Shown here: positions 7,069 through 16,246 of the stretch, piece by piece
Numbering within the stretch: position 1 is the first letter of the stretch
How the letters are laid out: the number at the start of each line of letters is the position of its first letter
Assembly: GCA_016789365.1 (NCBI GenBank)
Contig: JAEURH010000003.1
Location: 1 to 64,000, forward strand
DNA: 64,000 nucleotides
Source: Anaerolineales bacterium
Lineage (GTDB): Bacteria > Chloroflexota > Anaerolineae > Anaerolineales > Villigracilaceae
Reading direction: 5' to 3'
Translations under genes and position numbers: made by a program
Notes under the pieces: model-generated
What the model was told of the DNA's origin: nothing
What the model saw: the letters and a program-made list of their open reading frames with translations, nothing else
Databases searched by the model: none

Positions 7069-10000
7069 TTAGTAACCAGTACTGGATACATCGTTAGACG
7101 GTCGCCATTGTGACCACTTATCTGTTGCTGGGTCAATGGTCATATTGCTTGCTCCGCCACCTTGCCAGAACACTTGGAAGACATTGGCATCGCCATCACG
7201 CATAGAAGTAAAGGCTAAGTTTGTGCCACCGCAATCCCAAGTTGGTCCTGAGTCAATACCTTCGTAATCGGTCACACGGTATTCCTTGTTCTCATTGAAG
7301 TCATAACTATAGATATCAAGGTTGCCATTGCGTTCAGATTGGTAAGCAATCCTATCACCTTCAGGAGACCAAGTGGCATTATTGGTTTTGCCATCATTTG
7401 TAATTTGGGTAATTTCGCCTGTTTCCAAATCAATGACATATAAATTAGTTGCGCCATTGTCATTTGAGAGGAAGGCAATTTGTTTGCCATTTGGCGACCA
7501 TGCTGGGAAGGTTTCATTCGCCAACGAATCAGTGAGTTGATATTCATTACCCGTTTCCACATTGAGGACGTACAAATCCCAATTGTTGTTACGGTTGCTT
7601 TGGAACACCAAGAACTTCAAATCAGGTGAGTAGAATGGGTTCACATCGTCCGCTGGGTCACTGGTAATTTGTGTCTCCTTGCCAGTTTGTTGGTCAATGG
7701 TGAACAAATCGAAGCGACCATTTCTATCACTTTGGAATACGACAGTTTGCGAGTCAGGTCCATACATCGGATTCGTGTTATTGAGTTGTGAATTGGTTAG
7801 ACGAATCGCTTCGCCACTGCCTGTCAAATCTGTGTAATACAATTCGACATTTCCATTACGGTTGCTTTGGAACACAACCCATGAGTCGTTCGGCGAGCGG
7901 CTCGGTCGGCTATCCACTGCTCCATCTTTAGACAAATTGTATAACTTGAAGCCTTCTTGTCCTTCAATACCATCGAGGCGATACACTTCCAAATTATCAT
8001 CACGGAAAGTGTGGAAGACAAGACATTCAACACAAGGTTGTCCTTGAGCAGGCGCAACGACTAGACTTTCAAGACAGTTTGTGGATGCGGCAAATGAAGA
8101 GACGTTGTTTGCATTCGTAATCGTCAAAACAAGTTGCGTAGTCGCTCCTGCACTGACCACCAAATTAATCGTGCCGCCAGCATTCAATTGGAATGGCGCA
8201 GTTTGGATAATATTTCCGTTTGCGTCTGTAATCGTGTACACAAATGCCACAGGCATACTTCCGCCATTATTGGTGATATTAAAGGCAGCGGCAGTACCAT
8301 TTTTCACACACACACCTGTAGCAGATAATGATGGCGGAGGTGGAGGCGCAACACATGCTGTCATGTTGGCTGTTGCACTTAAGCCTGGGTCTTGCGGGCT
8401 GGATAGTGAATATGAAGATGACGAGCCACTTAAAGTAATCGTTGTACTTTGACCTGCTAGCAACTGGAATGTGCCCTTTTGTGCACTGGCACCACTTGCG
8501 TCTGTGATTTCATAATCATAAGCAGTGGTCATATCACCACCATTGTTCGTGATGATAAATGTGGCAACTCCTGCATTGGATGTACATGCACCAGATGCCG
8601 AGAGCAATGGAGAATTTATCACAATGCCACCACAAGTTGTCATATTGGCTGTTGCTGTTAAGTTAGCATCATTCGGGCTAGCAAATGTATATGAAGCAGA
8701 TTTGCCATTTACAGTAATTGTCGTACTATCACCTGCTTTTAATTGGAATGTACCTTTTTGTGCGCTAGCACCGCTTGCGTCTGTGATTTCATAATCATAA
8801 GAGGTGGTCATGTCGCCGCCATTATTTTTCACAATAAAGGTTGCTACACCAGTATTAGAGGTACAAGCACCGCTTACAGATAAGCTCGGCGGAATCACTG
8901 TCGAATTACATTTGGTTAAATCTGCAGAAGCGTTCAAAGAACTATCATTGGGGCTTGAGAAGTCATAAGTAGATGAAGTTCCACTAACAGTAAATGTGAT
9001 GCTGTCACCTGCTTTTAATTGGAAACTTCCGTTTTGCACTACACTTCCACTATCATCCATTATTTCGTAAGAATAAGAAGCAGGCATATCACCACCGCTA
9101 TTTGTAACAACAAATTGGGCTGTGGCAGGGTTTGAGCCTGTGCAGGAACCTACCACTGAAAGTGACGGTGGCGTAGATGGCGTGTTAGTAGGCGTTGCGG
9201 TTGGAGTGTCCGTAGGTGTGGCAGTTGGTGTTTCAGTAGGTGATGGTGTATTAGTCGGAGGCACTTTAATACAAGAGCCTGTTACTTTTAATGTTACAGA
9301 AGCAAGTTTTGTCGTGTTATATGTCACTGTCATAGTGCCATTGCCAGCACCTGGGAACGAAGTACTATCTCCAGGTCCAAGATTCAATGAACCGCTATCG
9401 CTATTTCCTGCTGGGTCAGAGTAACTATAACTACCATTACTCACCGTGCCAGAAACATTGGTGATAACAAAGGTAGCAGACAAATCATTGTTACAGTACA
9501 CTTCAAGGTCAAGTTGACCATCAACAATAACCAAAGTGGGGCTTGGAGTAAACGTCAATGTACTTGTTGGTGTGTTACTAGGTGTCACCGAAGAAGTGGG
9601 CGTGCGTGATGGTGTTGTTGTTGACGTTAAGGAAGCAGTCGGTGACGGTCCATCTGTTATTGTGGCGGTAGGTGTGCGTGAAGATGTTGGCGTCCTTGAA
9701 GATGTTGGTGTACGAGATGGCGTTCTTGTTGGGGTTAAAGAAGCAGTTGGTGATGGACCATCTGTAACAGTAGCAGTTGGCGTCCGTGTAGCCGTTGGCG
9801 TGCGAGTATTTGTAGGTGTGCGCGATGGGGTTGCTGTTGATGTTAAGGAAGCAGTCGGTGATGGTCCATCTGTTATTGTCGCAGTAGGCGTCCGTGTAGC
9901 CGTTGGAGTACGCGTTGCAGTTGGAGTTCTAGTTTGAGTAGATGTACTCGTTGGCACAGGTGTATTAGTAGGTGGAATCGGAATACAAGTACCAGTCGCC

Positions 10001-10662
10001 TCCAAATTCACAGATTGAAGTTGTGACGTGGAATAAGTAACAGTCACAGTAGCATTACCAGCGGCGGTAATCCGCTCTCTTTCTCTATTACCCAAATTTA
10101 ATGGAAAAGTCTGTGTCCCTCCACCCGGTTCAGAGACAGTATAAGAACCACCAACAAGTGCGCCACCGTTGTTGGTAATAGTAAACGTTGCTGTTAAATC
10201 ATTATTACAGGCTACACCTAAACCAATATATGGGTCGTCTGCCGCGCTTCTAGAAACAGGTGTAACTAGTGTAGCGCTTGCTGTTGGAGTTGGTGTTTCT
10301 GTGAATATAGGTGTCTCTGTGGCAACTTCTGTAGATGTAGCATTAGGGTCTGGGGTTTCCGTAGCCACAACAGCATTTATATCTGGTGTGTTCGTTGCAA
10401 CCTCAAGCGTTGCCGTAGCCTCTTCAGTAGAAGGCTCTTCCGTTTGAGGTTCTTCTGTCTGAGGTTCTTCTGTCTGGGGCTCTTCTGTCTGAGGTTCTTC
10501 TGTCTGGGGCTCTTCTGTTTGAGGTGCTTCAACAGTCGGCTCCTCGCCACCCGTAGCAGGACCAGCAATATCACTTGCGGGTGCACAAGCAGCCACAATT
10601 AGTGAAAAAATCACCACCAGCGAGAAAATCTTAAAAAGTGTCGAATAATTCTGTCTTAACAT
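7069..10662 (-). CDS. Large lipoprotein: PQTEE and Thr/Pro stalk, repeated beta domains, C-terminal TolB-like propeller
   Basis: A 1197-residue exported protein. The signal peptide ends in a lipobox (SLIVAAC), so Cys26 is probably lipidated. Residues ~40-80 are PQTEE pentapeptide repeats. Two longer low-complexity stretches follow (TRTPTATRTPTA and DGPSPTASLT units), separated by beta-sandwich-like segments with paired cysteines. Four or five related ~80-residue domains (pattern NNGGDMTTSYDYEITDASG) come next. The last ~280 residues hold five TolB/WD40-like repeats (WSPNGKQIAF, YSPDLKFLVF, DLYVLNVETG). It is probably a cell-surface binding protein on a long stalk; the ligand is unknown. Its own terminator follows. 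Confidence 0.8.
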   Translation of the reverse strand: MLRQNYSTLFKIFSLVVIFSLIVAACAPASDIAGPATGGEEPTVEAPQTEEPQTEEPQTEEPQTEEPQTEEPQTEEPSTEEATATLEVATNTPDINAVVATETPDPNATSTEVATETPIFTETPTPTASATLVTPVSRSAADDPYIGLGVACNNDLTATFTITNNGGALVGGSYTVSEPGGGTQTFPLNLGNRERERITAAGNATVTVTYSTSQLQSVNLEATGTCIPIPPTNTPVPTSTSTQTRTPTATRTPTATRTPTATITDGPSPTASLTSTATPSRTPTNTRTPTATRTPTATVTDGPSPTASLTPTRTPSRTPTSSRTPTSSRTPTATITDGPSPTASLTSTTTPSRTPTSSVTPSNTPTSTLTFTPSPTLVIVDGQLDLEVYCNNDLSATFVITNVSGTVSNGSYSYSDPAGNSDSGSLNLGPGDSTSFPGAGNGTMTVTYNTTKLASVTLKVTGSCIKVPPTNTPSPTETPTATPTDTPTATPTNTPSTPPSLSVVGSCTGSNPATAQFVVTNSGGDMPASYSYEIMDDSGSVVQNGSFQLKAGDSITFTVSGTSSTYDFSSPNDSSLNASADLTKCNSTVIPPSLSVSGACTSNTGVATFIVKNNGGDMTTSYDYEITDASGASAQKGTFQLKAGDSTTITVNGKSASYTFASPNDANLTATANMTTCGGIVINSPLLSASGACTSNAGVATFIITNNGGDMTTAYDYEITDASGASAQKGTFQLLAGQSTTITLSGSSSSYSLSSPQDPGLSATANMTACVAPPPPPSLSATGVCVKNGTAAAFNITNNGGSMPVAFVYTITDANGNIIQTAPFQLNAGGTINLVVSAGATTQLVLTITNANNVSSFAASTNCLESLVVAPAQGQPCVECLVFHTFRDDNLEVYRLDGIEGQEGFKLYNLSKDGAVDSRPSRSPNDSWVVFQSNRNGNVELYYTDLTGSGEAIRLTNSQLNNTNPMYGPDSQTVVFQSDRNGRFDLFTIDQQTGKETQITSDPADDVNPFYSPDLKFLVFQSNRNNNWDLYVLNVETGNEYQLTDSLANETFPAWSPNGKQIAFLSNDNGATNLYVIDLETGEITQITNDGKTNNATWSPEGDRIAYQSERNGNLDIYSYDFNENKEYRVTDYEGIDSGPTWDCGGTNLAFTSMRDGDANVFQVFWQGGGASNMTIDPATDKWSQWRPSNDVSSTGY
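9536..9945 (-). repeat. Degenerate repeats coding for the Thr/Pro/Ser stalk
   Basis: Reiterated codons give TRTPTA, SRTPTS and ITDGPSPTASLT modules in three or more longer blocks (for example the DGPSPTASLT blocks near 9640, 9750 and 9860). The complementary strand shows long open frames here, but these only mirror the low-complexity composition. Confidence 0.8.
10446..10520 (-). repeat. 15-bp tandem repeat coding for PQTEE units
   Basis: Five near-identical 15-base units (GAGGTTCTTCTGTCT and a GGGGCTC variant on the plus strand) encode consecutive PQTEE pentapeptides close to the lipoprotein N-terminus. Because 15 is a multiple of 3, gain or loss of a unit changes stalk length without a frameshift. 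Confidence 0.9.
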
Positions 10663-10916
10663 AGGACCTCTACTCGTTAAAAATTGTACGATTTCGGATT
10701 GCTCTTAATTCATAGTATTAGTGGCAAAGCACGTTAAAAAGGGGTTGCCAAATTTTCAAGCCATAATCAAATAGTCCCTTCATTATATTCCCGAACCCTT
10801 AAAAGTACGCTAGAATAATATAAACTTGCAATTGAGTAAGGTCAAAATTGGGCTACACTAATAAGCCTGCAAACCGAAAAGACCCTTAAAAGCAACATAA
10901 TAAATGAGGCATCAAG
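10663..10916. promoter_or_regulatory. Divergent intergenic region; possible promoter for the binding lipoprotein
   Basis: This 254-base gap separates two divergent lipoprotein genes and holds no gene. A possible sigma-70-like promoter for the plus strand is TTGAGT (10832-10837), a 16-base spacer and TACACT (10854-10859). It is weak and unproven. No inverted repeat stands out. Confidence 0.3.
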
Positions 10917-11693
10917 ATGAAAAAACAAATTCTCCTAATAAGTTGGACTCTGCTACTTTTGATAGTAGGATGTCAGCCCAAGCAAGACGCTTCAACCTCC
11001 ACGCCCACACCTGTTTCTAGCACCCAAGCAGAAGCTACGCCTGAGGCGGGTAAGCTGCTAGCCATCAACCCCAACATCCTACTAGACCCAGCAGTGACAG
11101 ACGACACAGACGCCCTGCTAGTCAGCAGTTATGTATATGAAGGCTTAGTTCGTTTAGATGAAAATGGAAAAGTACAACCTGGCATCGCTTCCTCATGGAT
11201 TGTTTCAGATGACCAACTTGACTACATTTTTGAAATTCGCTCCAACGCCGCATTCAGCGATGGAACACCCATCACCACAGACATTATCGTAGACAATTTC
11301 AACCGCTGGTTTGACCCGCAAAGCCCACTTCATGGTGATGGCAATTACCCAACTTGGTTAGAAAAATTCATTGCCTTTAATGGCGAACGCGATGCTGATG
11401 ACCGCGCAAAATCTTTAGTAGATGGCATTCAAAAAGTTGACATTAATACAGTATTGATTCATCTCAGCCGCCCAGTGCCAGAGACAGAAATGCTTGAATA
11501 TGTTGCTCACCCCGCCTTTGCCATCTTGCATCCAGATTCATTATCTTCGTCTGGGTATGGCGCAAAAGGTAGTAACATTATTTCTAGCGGCGCGTATATT
11601 GTTTCCAGTTGGACAGACTCAGGGTTAACTCTCAGCCCTAATCCAAACTATTGGAATCCTGTTACAGAAAATATAGAGTTTGTTTGGAAATAA
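10917..11693 (+). CDS. Short solute-binding lipoprotein (SBP family 5, N-terminal lobe only)
   Basis: A 258-residue lipoprotein: signal peptide and lipobox (LLLIVGC, Cys19), a short Thr/Ser linker, then the start of a peptide/nickel-type ABC solute-binding fold. Recognisable segments are SSYVYEGLVRLDENGKVQPGI, YIFEIRSNAAFSDGTPIT and GAYIVSSWTDSG...NPNYW. Family members usually have about 500-550 residues; this one stops just after the NPNYW motif, before the second lobe. The stop is clean, followed within 11 bases by a terminator, with no leftover homologous frame. It may be a stable minimal binding protein or a decayed one. No permease or ATPase gene is near. Confidence 0.82.
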   Translation: MKKQILLISWTLLLLIVGCQPKQDASTSTPTPVSSTQAEATPEAGKLLAINPNILLDPAVTDDTDALLVSSYVYEGLVRLDENGKVQPGIASSWIVSDDQLDYIFEIRSNAAFSDGTPITTDIIVDNFNRWFDPQSPLHGDGNYPTWLEKFIAFNGERDADDRAKSLVDGIQKVDINTVLIHLSRPVPETEMLEYVAHPAFAILHPDSLSSSGYGAKGSNIISSGAYIVSSWTDSGLTLSPNPNYWNPVTENIEFVWK

Positions 11694-11703
11694 ATAATCA
11701 ACA

Positions 11704-11735
11704 TAAAAAGTGCAGACCAAAGTCTGCACTTTTTA
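11704..11735. terminator. Bidirectional intrinsic terminator
   Basis: A 14-bp stem (TAAAAAGTGCAGAC, loop CAAA) with T-runs on both strands sits between the convergent ends of the short binding lipoprotein and the moaB-like gene. Confidence 0.9.
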
Positions 11736-11737
11736 TT

Positions 11738-12232
11738 TTAATGACCTGCTTCTGAATCTGGGTCTTCCTTTAATAATTGCACAGCGTGAGATAAAACAGG
11801 GAAAACAAAGCCTAAATTTTCCACTGCACCTTTAGGGCTTCCGGGTAAATTGATGATTAATGTTTTTCCGCGAATGCCAGCAACTGCACGAGAAAGTATG
11901 GCATGTTTTGTTTTCTTCAAACTTTCGGCGCGCATATATTCGGCTAAACCTGGGGCTTCTTTTTGAATAGCCGATTTTGTTGCTTCGGGGGCAACATCAC
12001 GCGGAGCAAAGCCAGTGCTTCCGGTGGTTAGGATAATGTCAAACTCGCCGCTATCTGCCCATTGGATTAATGTGTCACGGATAGCAGACTCATCGTCAGG
12101 CAAGATGAGGCTTCGGGTCACTGAGCAATTTTCGGCGTGAATGAATGAGGCGAGTGCAGGTCCAGATTCATCATCACGTTCGCCGCGTGATGAACGGTCA
12201 GAGAGAGTCAAAATTCCAAATCGAAGTTTCAT
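11738..12232 (-). CDS. moaB: MoaB/Mog-type molybdopterin-binding protein
   Basis: A 164-residue protein of the MoaB/MogA family, which adenylylates molybdopterin before molybdenum insertion. The motifs are LTLSDRSSRGERDDESG at the start, TTGSTGFAPRDVAPEAT in the middle and LPGSPKGAVENLGF near the end. Length fits the stand-alone form. No other molybdenum cofactor gene is in the window. It is the last gene of the lon-response regulator-GNAT-moaB chain; its ATG follows the GNAT stop directly. MoaB and Mog cannot be separated safely from sequence alone. Confidence 0.85.
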   Translation of the reverse strand: MKLRFGILTLSDRSSRGERDDESGPALASFIHAENCSVTRSLILPDDESAIRDTLIQWADSGEFDIILTTGSTGFAPRDVAPEATKSAIQKEAPGLAEYMRAESLKKTKHAILSRAVAGIRGKTLIINLPGSPKGAVENLGFVFPVLSHAVQLLKEDPDSEAGH

Positions 12233-12661
12233 CTAAAATTCTTTTGCAAAAACTAAATCTTCGGGCTGATGATGCCAGCCATGATTATTATAAAAATGAA
12301 TTGCGTCAGTGTTATCAGCAAATACCATTAACAAACATTTTAGGCAACCTTTATTTTTTAATCGTTCTTCAACATTTGATAAAAGTTGGCTAGCAACTTT
12401 TTGACGGCGAAATTTTTTATGCACCGCCAGATGATAAATAAAACCACGTCGTCCATCAAATGCGCCAATGACTGTGCCAATAATTTGATGATTTGATTCG
12501 GCTATTAAAAATAAATCGGGGTCGCGTTGAATTTTCTTTTTAATTTCTTCTGGTGAATCAGATTTCCCCACGTTCATTCCAATTTCGATTTCTTTCCATA
12601 AATTCAAAACACGCTCGTAATCTCCGTCAAAAGAAAATTCGCGGATGTGAAAATTGCTCAT
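12233..12661 (-). CDS. GNAT family N-acetyltransferase
   Basis: A 142-residue acetyltransferase. I place the start at MSNFHIREF because its ATG overlaps the stop of the response regulator (ATGA), which indicates translational coupling; the longer open frame upstream only reads through that gene. The acetyl-CoA-binding motif A is HLAVHKKFRRQKVASQLL and the C-terminal beta-strand segment is AIHFYNNHGWHHQPED. The substrate is unknown; the RimI-like spacing would fit a protein or small-amine acetyltransferase. Confidence 0.85.
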   Translation of the reverse strand: MSNFHIREFSFDGDYERVLNLWKEIEIGMNVGKSDSPEEIKKKIQRDPDLFLIAESNHQIIGTVIGAFDGRRGFIYHLAVHKKFRRQKVASQLLSNVEERLKNKGCLKCLLMVFADNTDAIHFYNNHGWHHQPEDLVFAKEF

Positions 12662-13020
12662 GCGGATATGGTTTGTTTCAAAAGGCTGATGAGGTCGTCG
12701 GGCATGTAGGGTTTGAGCAAGAAACCATTTGCGCCGCGATTCATACATTCTTCTTTAACGCTTGCGCCCGAAGACATAATCACTTTTACATCGCGCGTCT
12801 CTTCTTGACTGCGAATTTCATCTAAAATATCTATCCCGTTTTGAGCACCCAAATGAAAATCAAGAAGCAGAACCGCAGGCTTTTCTTTTTTGACCTCTTC
12901 GGGGACATTTGCATCGGCGTGAATTGAAACGATATCAAACCCTTCCATTTTAAGAAGAGTTTTTAATAATGAAACCATGGTGATGTCATCTTCTGCGAGC
13001 AGTATTTTTTTGTTTAACAT
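12658..13020 (-). CDS. Single-domain response regulator (receiver only)
   Basis: A 120-residue CheY-like receiver with no output domain. The key residues are present: Asp11/Asp12 in LLAEDDI, phospho-acceptor Asp54 in LLLDFHLG, Ser83/84 in IMSSG and Lys103 in LLKPY. It should act as a phospho-relay or protein-interaction switch. Its start overlaps the end of lon by 35 bases and its stop overlaps the GNAT start, so it is embedded in a tight operon. No cognate kinase is adjacent. Confidence 0.88.
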   Translation of the reverse strand: MLNKKILLAEDDITMVSLLKTLLKMEGFDIVSIHADANVPEEVKKEKPAVLLLDFHLGAQNGIDILDEIRSQEETRDVKVIMSSGASVKEECMNRGANGFLLKPYMPDDLISLLKQTISA

Positions 13021-15613
13021 TCTTTTTCGCCTTTGTTTCTTTTTTCTTTTTTACAGGCTTCTTTTTTGATTTTGTTATTTTTTTTGCAGGCTCTAATGCG
13101 GCTTTGATGACTTCATCTACTGTGTTGACGAAGATAAACTTCATTGTCTTGCGAATTTCATCTGGCACATCATCTACATCTTGTTCGTTTTGCTTAGGCA
13201 AAATGACGGTATTAATTCCACTGCGATGTGCGGCTAATACTTTTTCTTTGACGCCGCCAATGGCTAAAACTTGACCTCGCAAGGTAATTTCGCCAGTCAT
13301 GCCCAATTGTGGTTTTACTTTTCTGCCAGATGCTAACGATACCAAAGAAGTTGCAATTGTTACACCAGCAGAAGGTCCATCTTTTGGTTGTGCGCCAGAT
13401 GGAACGTGCATGTGAATTTCAAATTTCTCGAAAAATTCGTGTGACACTTTTAATTTATCAGCCCGTGAGCGGACGTAAGATAATGCCGCGCGTGCTGATT
13501 CTTGCATGACGTTGCCAATAGAACCTGTGATTTGAAATCCGCGTCCGCCGGGCATGGCAGTGGATTCAATCAATAACAAATCACCACCAAAAGATGTCCA
13601 TGCTAAGCCTGGCACAACGCCGGGGATAGAAGTGCGTTTGTTTAATTCTTCTGGTCCGAGGAAAATTGGATGGTCTAAAAATTCTTCGACGAGTTTTGAT
13701 GTAATCGTAAATCGCTTTGCTTTTCGCTCAGCAATTTTTGTGGCGGCTTTACGACAAACGGCACCAATTTTTCTTTCTAAATTGCGTACACCCGCTTCAC
13801 GTGTATATTGTCGAATGATTAATCGTAAAGCATCGTCATTAAACTTGATTTCTTTTTCGCGCAAACTATTTTCGCGAATCTGACGCGGGATTAAATATCC
13901 GCGAGCAATTGCCATCTTTTCATTTTCTGTATAACCCGAAAGATAAATTACTTCCATGCGGTCACGCAAAGCACGCGGAATGTAATCTAATGAGTTAGCG
14001 GTTGCAATGAAAAACACTTGTGAAAGGTCGAACCCAACTTCAATGTAGTTATCTCGAAATTCATTATTTTGTTCAGGGTCTAACACTTCAAGCAAAGCAG
14101 AAGAAGGGTCACCGTGATAATCATTGACGAGTTTATCTACTTCATCGAGCATGAATACTGGGTTTTTAGAATTGACTCGTTTTAGAGATTGTAAAATTCT
14201 GCCGGGCATTGCACCAATATATGTGCGACGATGTCCGCGAATTTCGGCTTCATCACGTATGCCGCCTAGTGAAGCACGCACAAATTTTCTTTCCATAGCG
14301 TGAGCAATGGATTGTCCTAACGAAGTTTTACCAACACCGGGCGGACCTACAAAACATAAAATCACACCTTCGCGTTCACGGCGAATAGCATCATCTAATT
14401 TTTTATCTTTTTTATCATCTTTACGGTCAATACGTAATTTGCGAATCGCCAAAAATTCTAAAATGCGGTCTTTCACATCTTCCAGCCCATAATGGTCTTT
14501 ATTCAAAACTTTGCGAGCGTGGGCAATATCTAAATTATCTTTCGTGGTGACAGACCATGGCAATGAAACCAAAGAATCTAAATAAGTACGAATGACTCCA
14601 TACTCCGCCGCCGCAGTTGGCAAACGAGATAAACGCTCCAACTCCCGTTTTGCTTGTTTCTCTGCTTCTTCGGGCATTTTCGCTTCTTCAATTTTTTTGC
14701 GAAATTCTTCAGTTTCTTGGGCTTGGTCATCGCGTTCGCCAAGTTCGCGTTGGATGGCTTTCATTTGTTCACGTAAGAAATATTCGCGCTGGACTTTTTC
14801 AATTTCTCCACGCGCTTCATTCTGGATTTTTTGCCCGATTTGTAAAACCTCAGCCTCTCTTACGAGTAAGCCGATTAATTTCTTTAATTTGTTATAAACA
14901 GAATCTAACTCTAAAATTTCTTGCGCGTCTTTCAAATCCATGCGTTGGAAGTTTGCAATGGCATACGCGGTTTGCAATGGATTTTCTAACGAAAGAATAG
15001 AATTTGCTAATTCCTCTGGGAACGAAGGAATCATTTGGGTAATTTGTTGAAACTGGTCACGCGCATTGCGAGCCAGCGCGGCGGTTTCGATATTATCTTC
15101 ATTGAGTTCAGGTGCAAGGTGAATTTTTGCTTTGAGATATGGCTCTTCTTGCACAAATTTACCAAGTCTAAAACGTTCAATGCCTTGCACTAATAAACGC
15201 ACAGTGCCGTCCGGTGCGCGAAGTAAACGATGCACTGTTGCAATTGTGCCAACTTTGTATAATTCATTTGGACCAGGCGTTTCTAACTCTGGATTAACTG
15301 CGGCAACTAAACCCACTAACTTATCGCCGTTCATGGCATCATCTACTAGTTTGATGGAACGTGGTACACCGACTGTTAATGGAACAGAATTATTTGGGAA
15401 AACAACCAACCCGCGAAGCGGGAGAATCGGCAAGGCATCGGGATATTTATTAACTGGAAGAGCAGAATCAGGCTGAGGGTTGCTTGAAGCGGTTTCGTTA
15501 TCCGATGAGTGAGAAAGAATAGCAGACATTAGGTTATGAAATAAATCAAGTTCTGTTTGGTCGTGGGGTTGAAAAAAATTGTGAATTCCAGCGTGCCATT
15601 TTTGAGCAGGCAT
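12986..15613 (-). CDS. lon: ATP-dependent protease Lon with a lysine-rich tail
   Basis: A full Lon protein: N-terminal substrate domain ([14 protein letters not shown]), AAA+ module with Walker [14 protein letters not shown] at about residue 421 and Walker [11 protein letters not shown], and a Ser-Lys protease domain with [10 protein letters not shown] at about 747 and [14 protein letters not shown] at about 788. The last ~30 residues are almost all Lys/Arg/Thr/Ala ([12 protein letters not shown]), which is not usual for Lon. The ATG at 15613 gives 875 residues and has AAGG at some distance; an internal ATG at 15529 ([10 protein letters not shown]) is an alternative start. It heads the chain with a response regulator, GNAT and moaB. 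Confidence 0.93.
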   Translation of the reverse strand: MPAQKWHAGIHNFFQPHDQTELDLFHNLMSAILSHSSDNETASSNPQPDSALPVNKYPDALPILPLRGLVVFPNNSVPLTVGVPRSIKLVDDAMNGDKLVGLVAAVNPELETPGPNELYKVGTIATVHRLLRAPDGTVRLLVQGIERFRLGKFVQEEPYLKAKIHLAPELNEDNIETAALARNARDQFQQITQMIPSFPEELANSILSLENPLQTAYAIANFQRMDLKDAQEILELDSVYNKLKKLIGLLVREAEVLQIGQKIQNEARGEIEKVQREYFLREQMKAIQRELGERDDQAQETEEFRKKIEEAKMPEEAEKQAKRELERLSRLPTAAAEYGVIRTYLDSLVSLPWSVTTKDNLDIAHARKVLNKDHYGLEDVKDRILEFLAIRKLRIDRKDDKKDKKLDDAIRREREGVILCFVGPPGVGKTSLGQSIAHAMERKFVRASLGGIRDEAEIRGHRRTYIGAMPGRILQSLKRVNSKNPVFMLDEVDKLVNDYHGDPSSALLEVLDPEQNNEFRDNYIEVGFDLSQVFFIATANSLDYIPRALRDRMEVIYLSGYTENEKMAIARGYLIPRQIRENSLREKEIKFNDDALRLIIRQYTREAGVRNLERKIGAVCRKAATKIAERKAKRFTITSKLVEEFLDHPIFLGPEELNKRTSIPGVVPGLAWTSFGGDLLLIESTAMPGGRGFQITGSIGNVMQESARAALSYVRSRADKLKVSHEFFEKFEIHMHVPSGAQPKDGPSAGVTIATSLVSLASGRKVKPQLGMTGEITLRGQVLAIGGVKEKVLAAHRSGINTVILPKQNEQDVDDVPDEIRKTMKFIFVNTVDEVIKAALEPAKKITKSKKKPVKKKKETKAKKNVKQKNTARRR

Positions 15614-15650
15614 GTATTGATTAACCTTAAGTTGAGTTTGGGAAAACTTG

Positions 15651-15723
15651 CGCCCTCGGCCAGAATCGAACTGACAACCTTTTGCTTAGAAGGCAACTGC
15701 TCTATCCGTTGAGCTACGAGGGC
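15651..15723 (-). tRNA. tRNA-Arg (anticodon TCT)
   Basis: The minus strand folds as a cloverleaf: acceptor GCCCTCG pairs with CGAGGGC, the D-arm is AGCTCAACGGATAGAGCA, the anticodon loop CTTCTAA carries TCT, and the T-arm contains GTTCGATTC. The discriminator base is G and CCA is not encoded. It lies 38 bases upstream of the lon start. Confidence 0.95.
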
Positions 15724-15725
15724 AA

Positions 15726-15799
15726 TTTTTATCCACCAATCTACACCAATCAGCGCGAATAAGTGATTAGCGAAAATTCGAGAAGATTAGCGGATTAGT
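15726..15799. repeat. Possible dispersed repeat with ATTAGCG words
   Basis: Between the tRNA and the next gene are repeated words: CACCAATC/CACCAATCAGCG on the left and GATTAGCG twice on the right. They form an imperfect inverted arrangement. It resembles a degraded palindromic repeat, but the match is too loose to define arms. Confidence 0.35.
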
Positions 15800-15802
15800 T
15801 TA

Positions 15803-16246
15803 CTATTCTACCACTGCTGAATTAACAGTTTGTGTTTGAATGGGTCTTAACCCGCGATATACACGCGCGCCAGAAATGGTTCTGAGAATGGTGTCGGCAG
15901 GTCTGCCGAGGCGTTTGCTCAAATCTTCAGCAGACATGGGGATATTTCCATTTGCCAAAAATGTACGAAAAACAGATTCGACCATAGCGGTTCGTTCACT
16001 TAAAAATTCAGGCATTAACGCGCAATGACTAATCAAGGCATGTTGCACGCCATCCACTTGTTTTACTTCGGCGGTTTCAGGGTCAATCCAATCAATCAAC
16101 TCACCTTCTTCAACTTCTGCAAAGGCTTGTTGATGTTCTTCACATAAGAACGAACGCAAAAACACTTGCCAATCGCGTTCATTTTGTTTCCACCAATCAA
16201 AATCAATATGAAATGGTGTTTTGGAATTTGGTTTTATTAAACTCAT
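15803..16246 (-). CDS. Conserved protein of unknown function (147 aa), coupled to upstream gene
   Basis: A soluble 147-residue protein rich in Trp and acidic residues at the start (FDWWKQNERDWQVF). The C-terminal segment MSAEDLSKRLGRPADTILRTIS looks like a winged-helix or helix-turn-helix unit. No enzyme motif, signal peptide or membrane helix is seen. Its ATG overlaps the stop of the 523-residue gene (ATGA), so the two are translated together and probably act together. I do not recognise a characterised family. Confidence 0.7.
   Translation of the reverse strand: MSLIKPNSKTPFHIDFDWWKQNERDWQVFLRSFLCEEHQQAFAEVEEGELIDWIDPETAEVKQVDGVQHALISHCALMPEFLSERTAMVESVFRTFLANGNIPMSAEDLSKRLGRPADTILRTISGARVYRGLRPIQTQTVNSAVVE

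Noticed and set aside
9122..9937. Long plus-strand frames rich in Val/Gly/Asp
   Set aside because: They are the complement of the Thr/Pro-coding stalk repeats; composition forces them open and no start signal supports them.
10446..10520. CRISPR-like tandem repeat
   Set aside because: Units are 15 bp with no spacers and encode PQTEE in frame.
12662..12748. N-terminal extension of the GNAT protein
   Set aside because: It only reads through the response regulator in another frame; the ATGA overlap gives a natural start.
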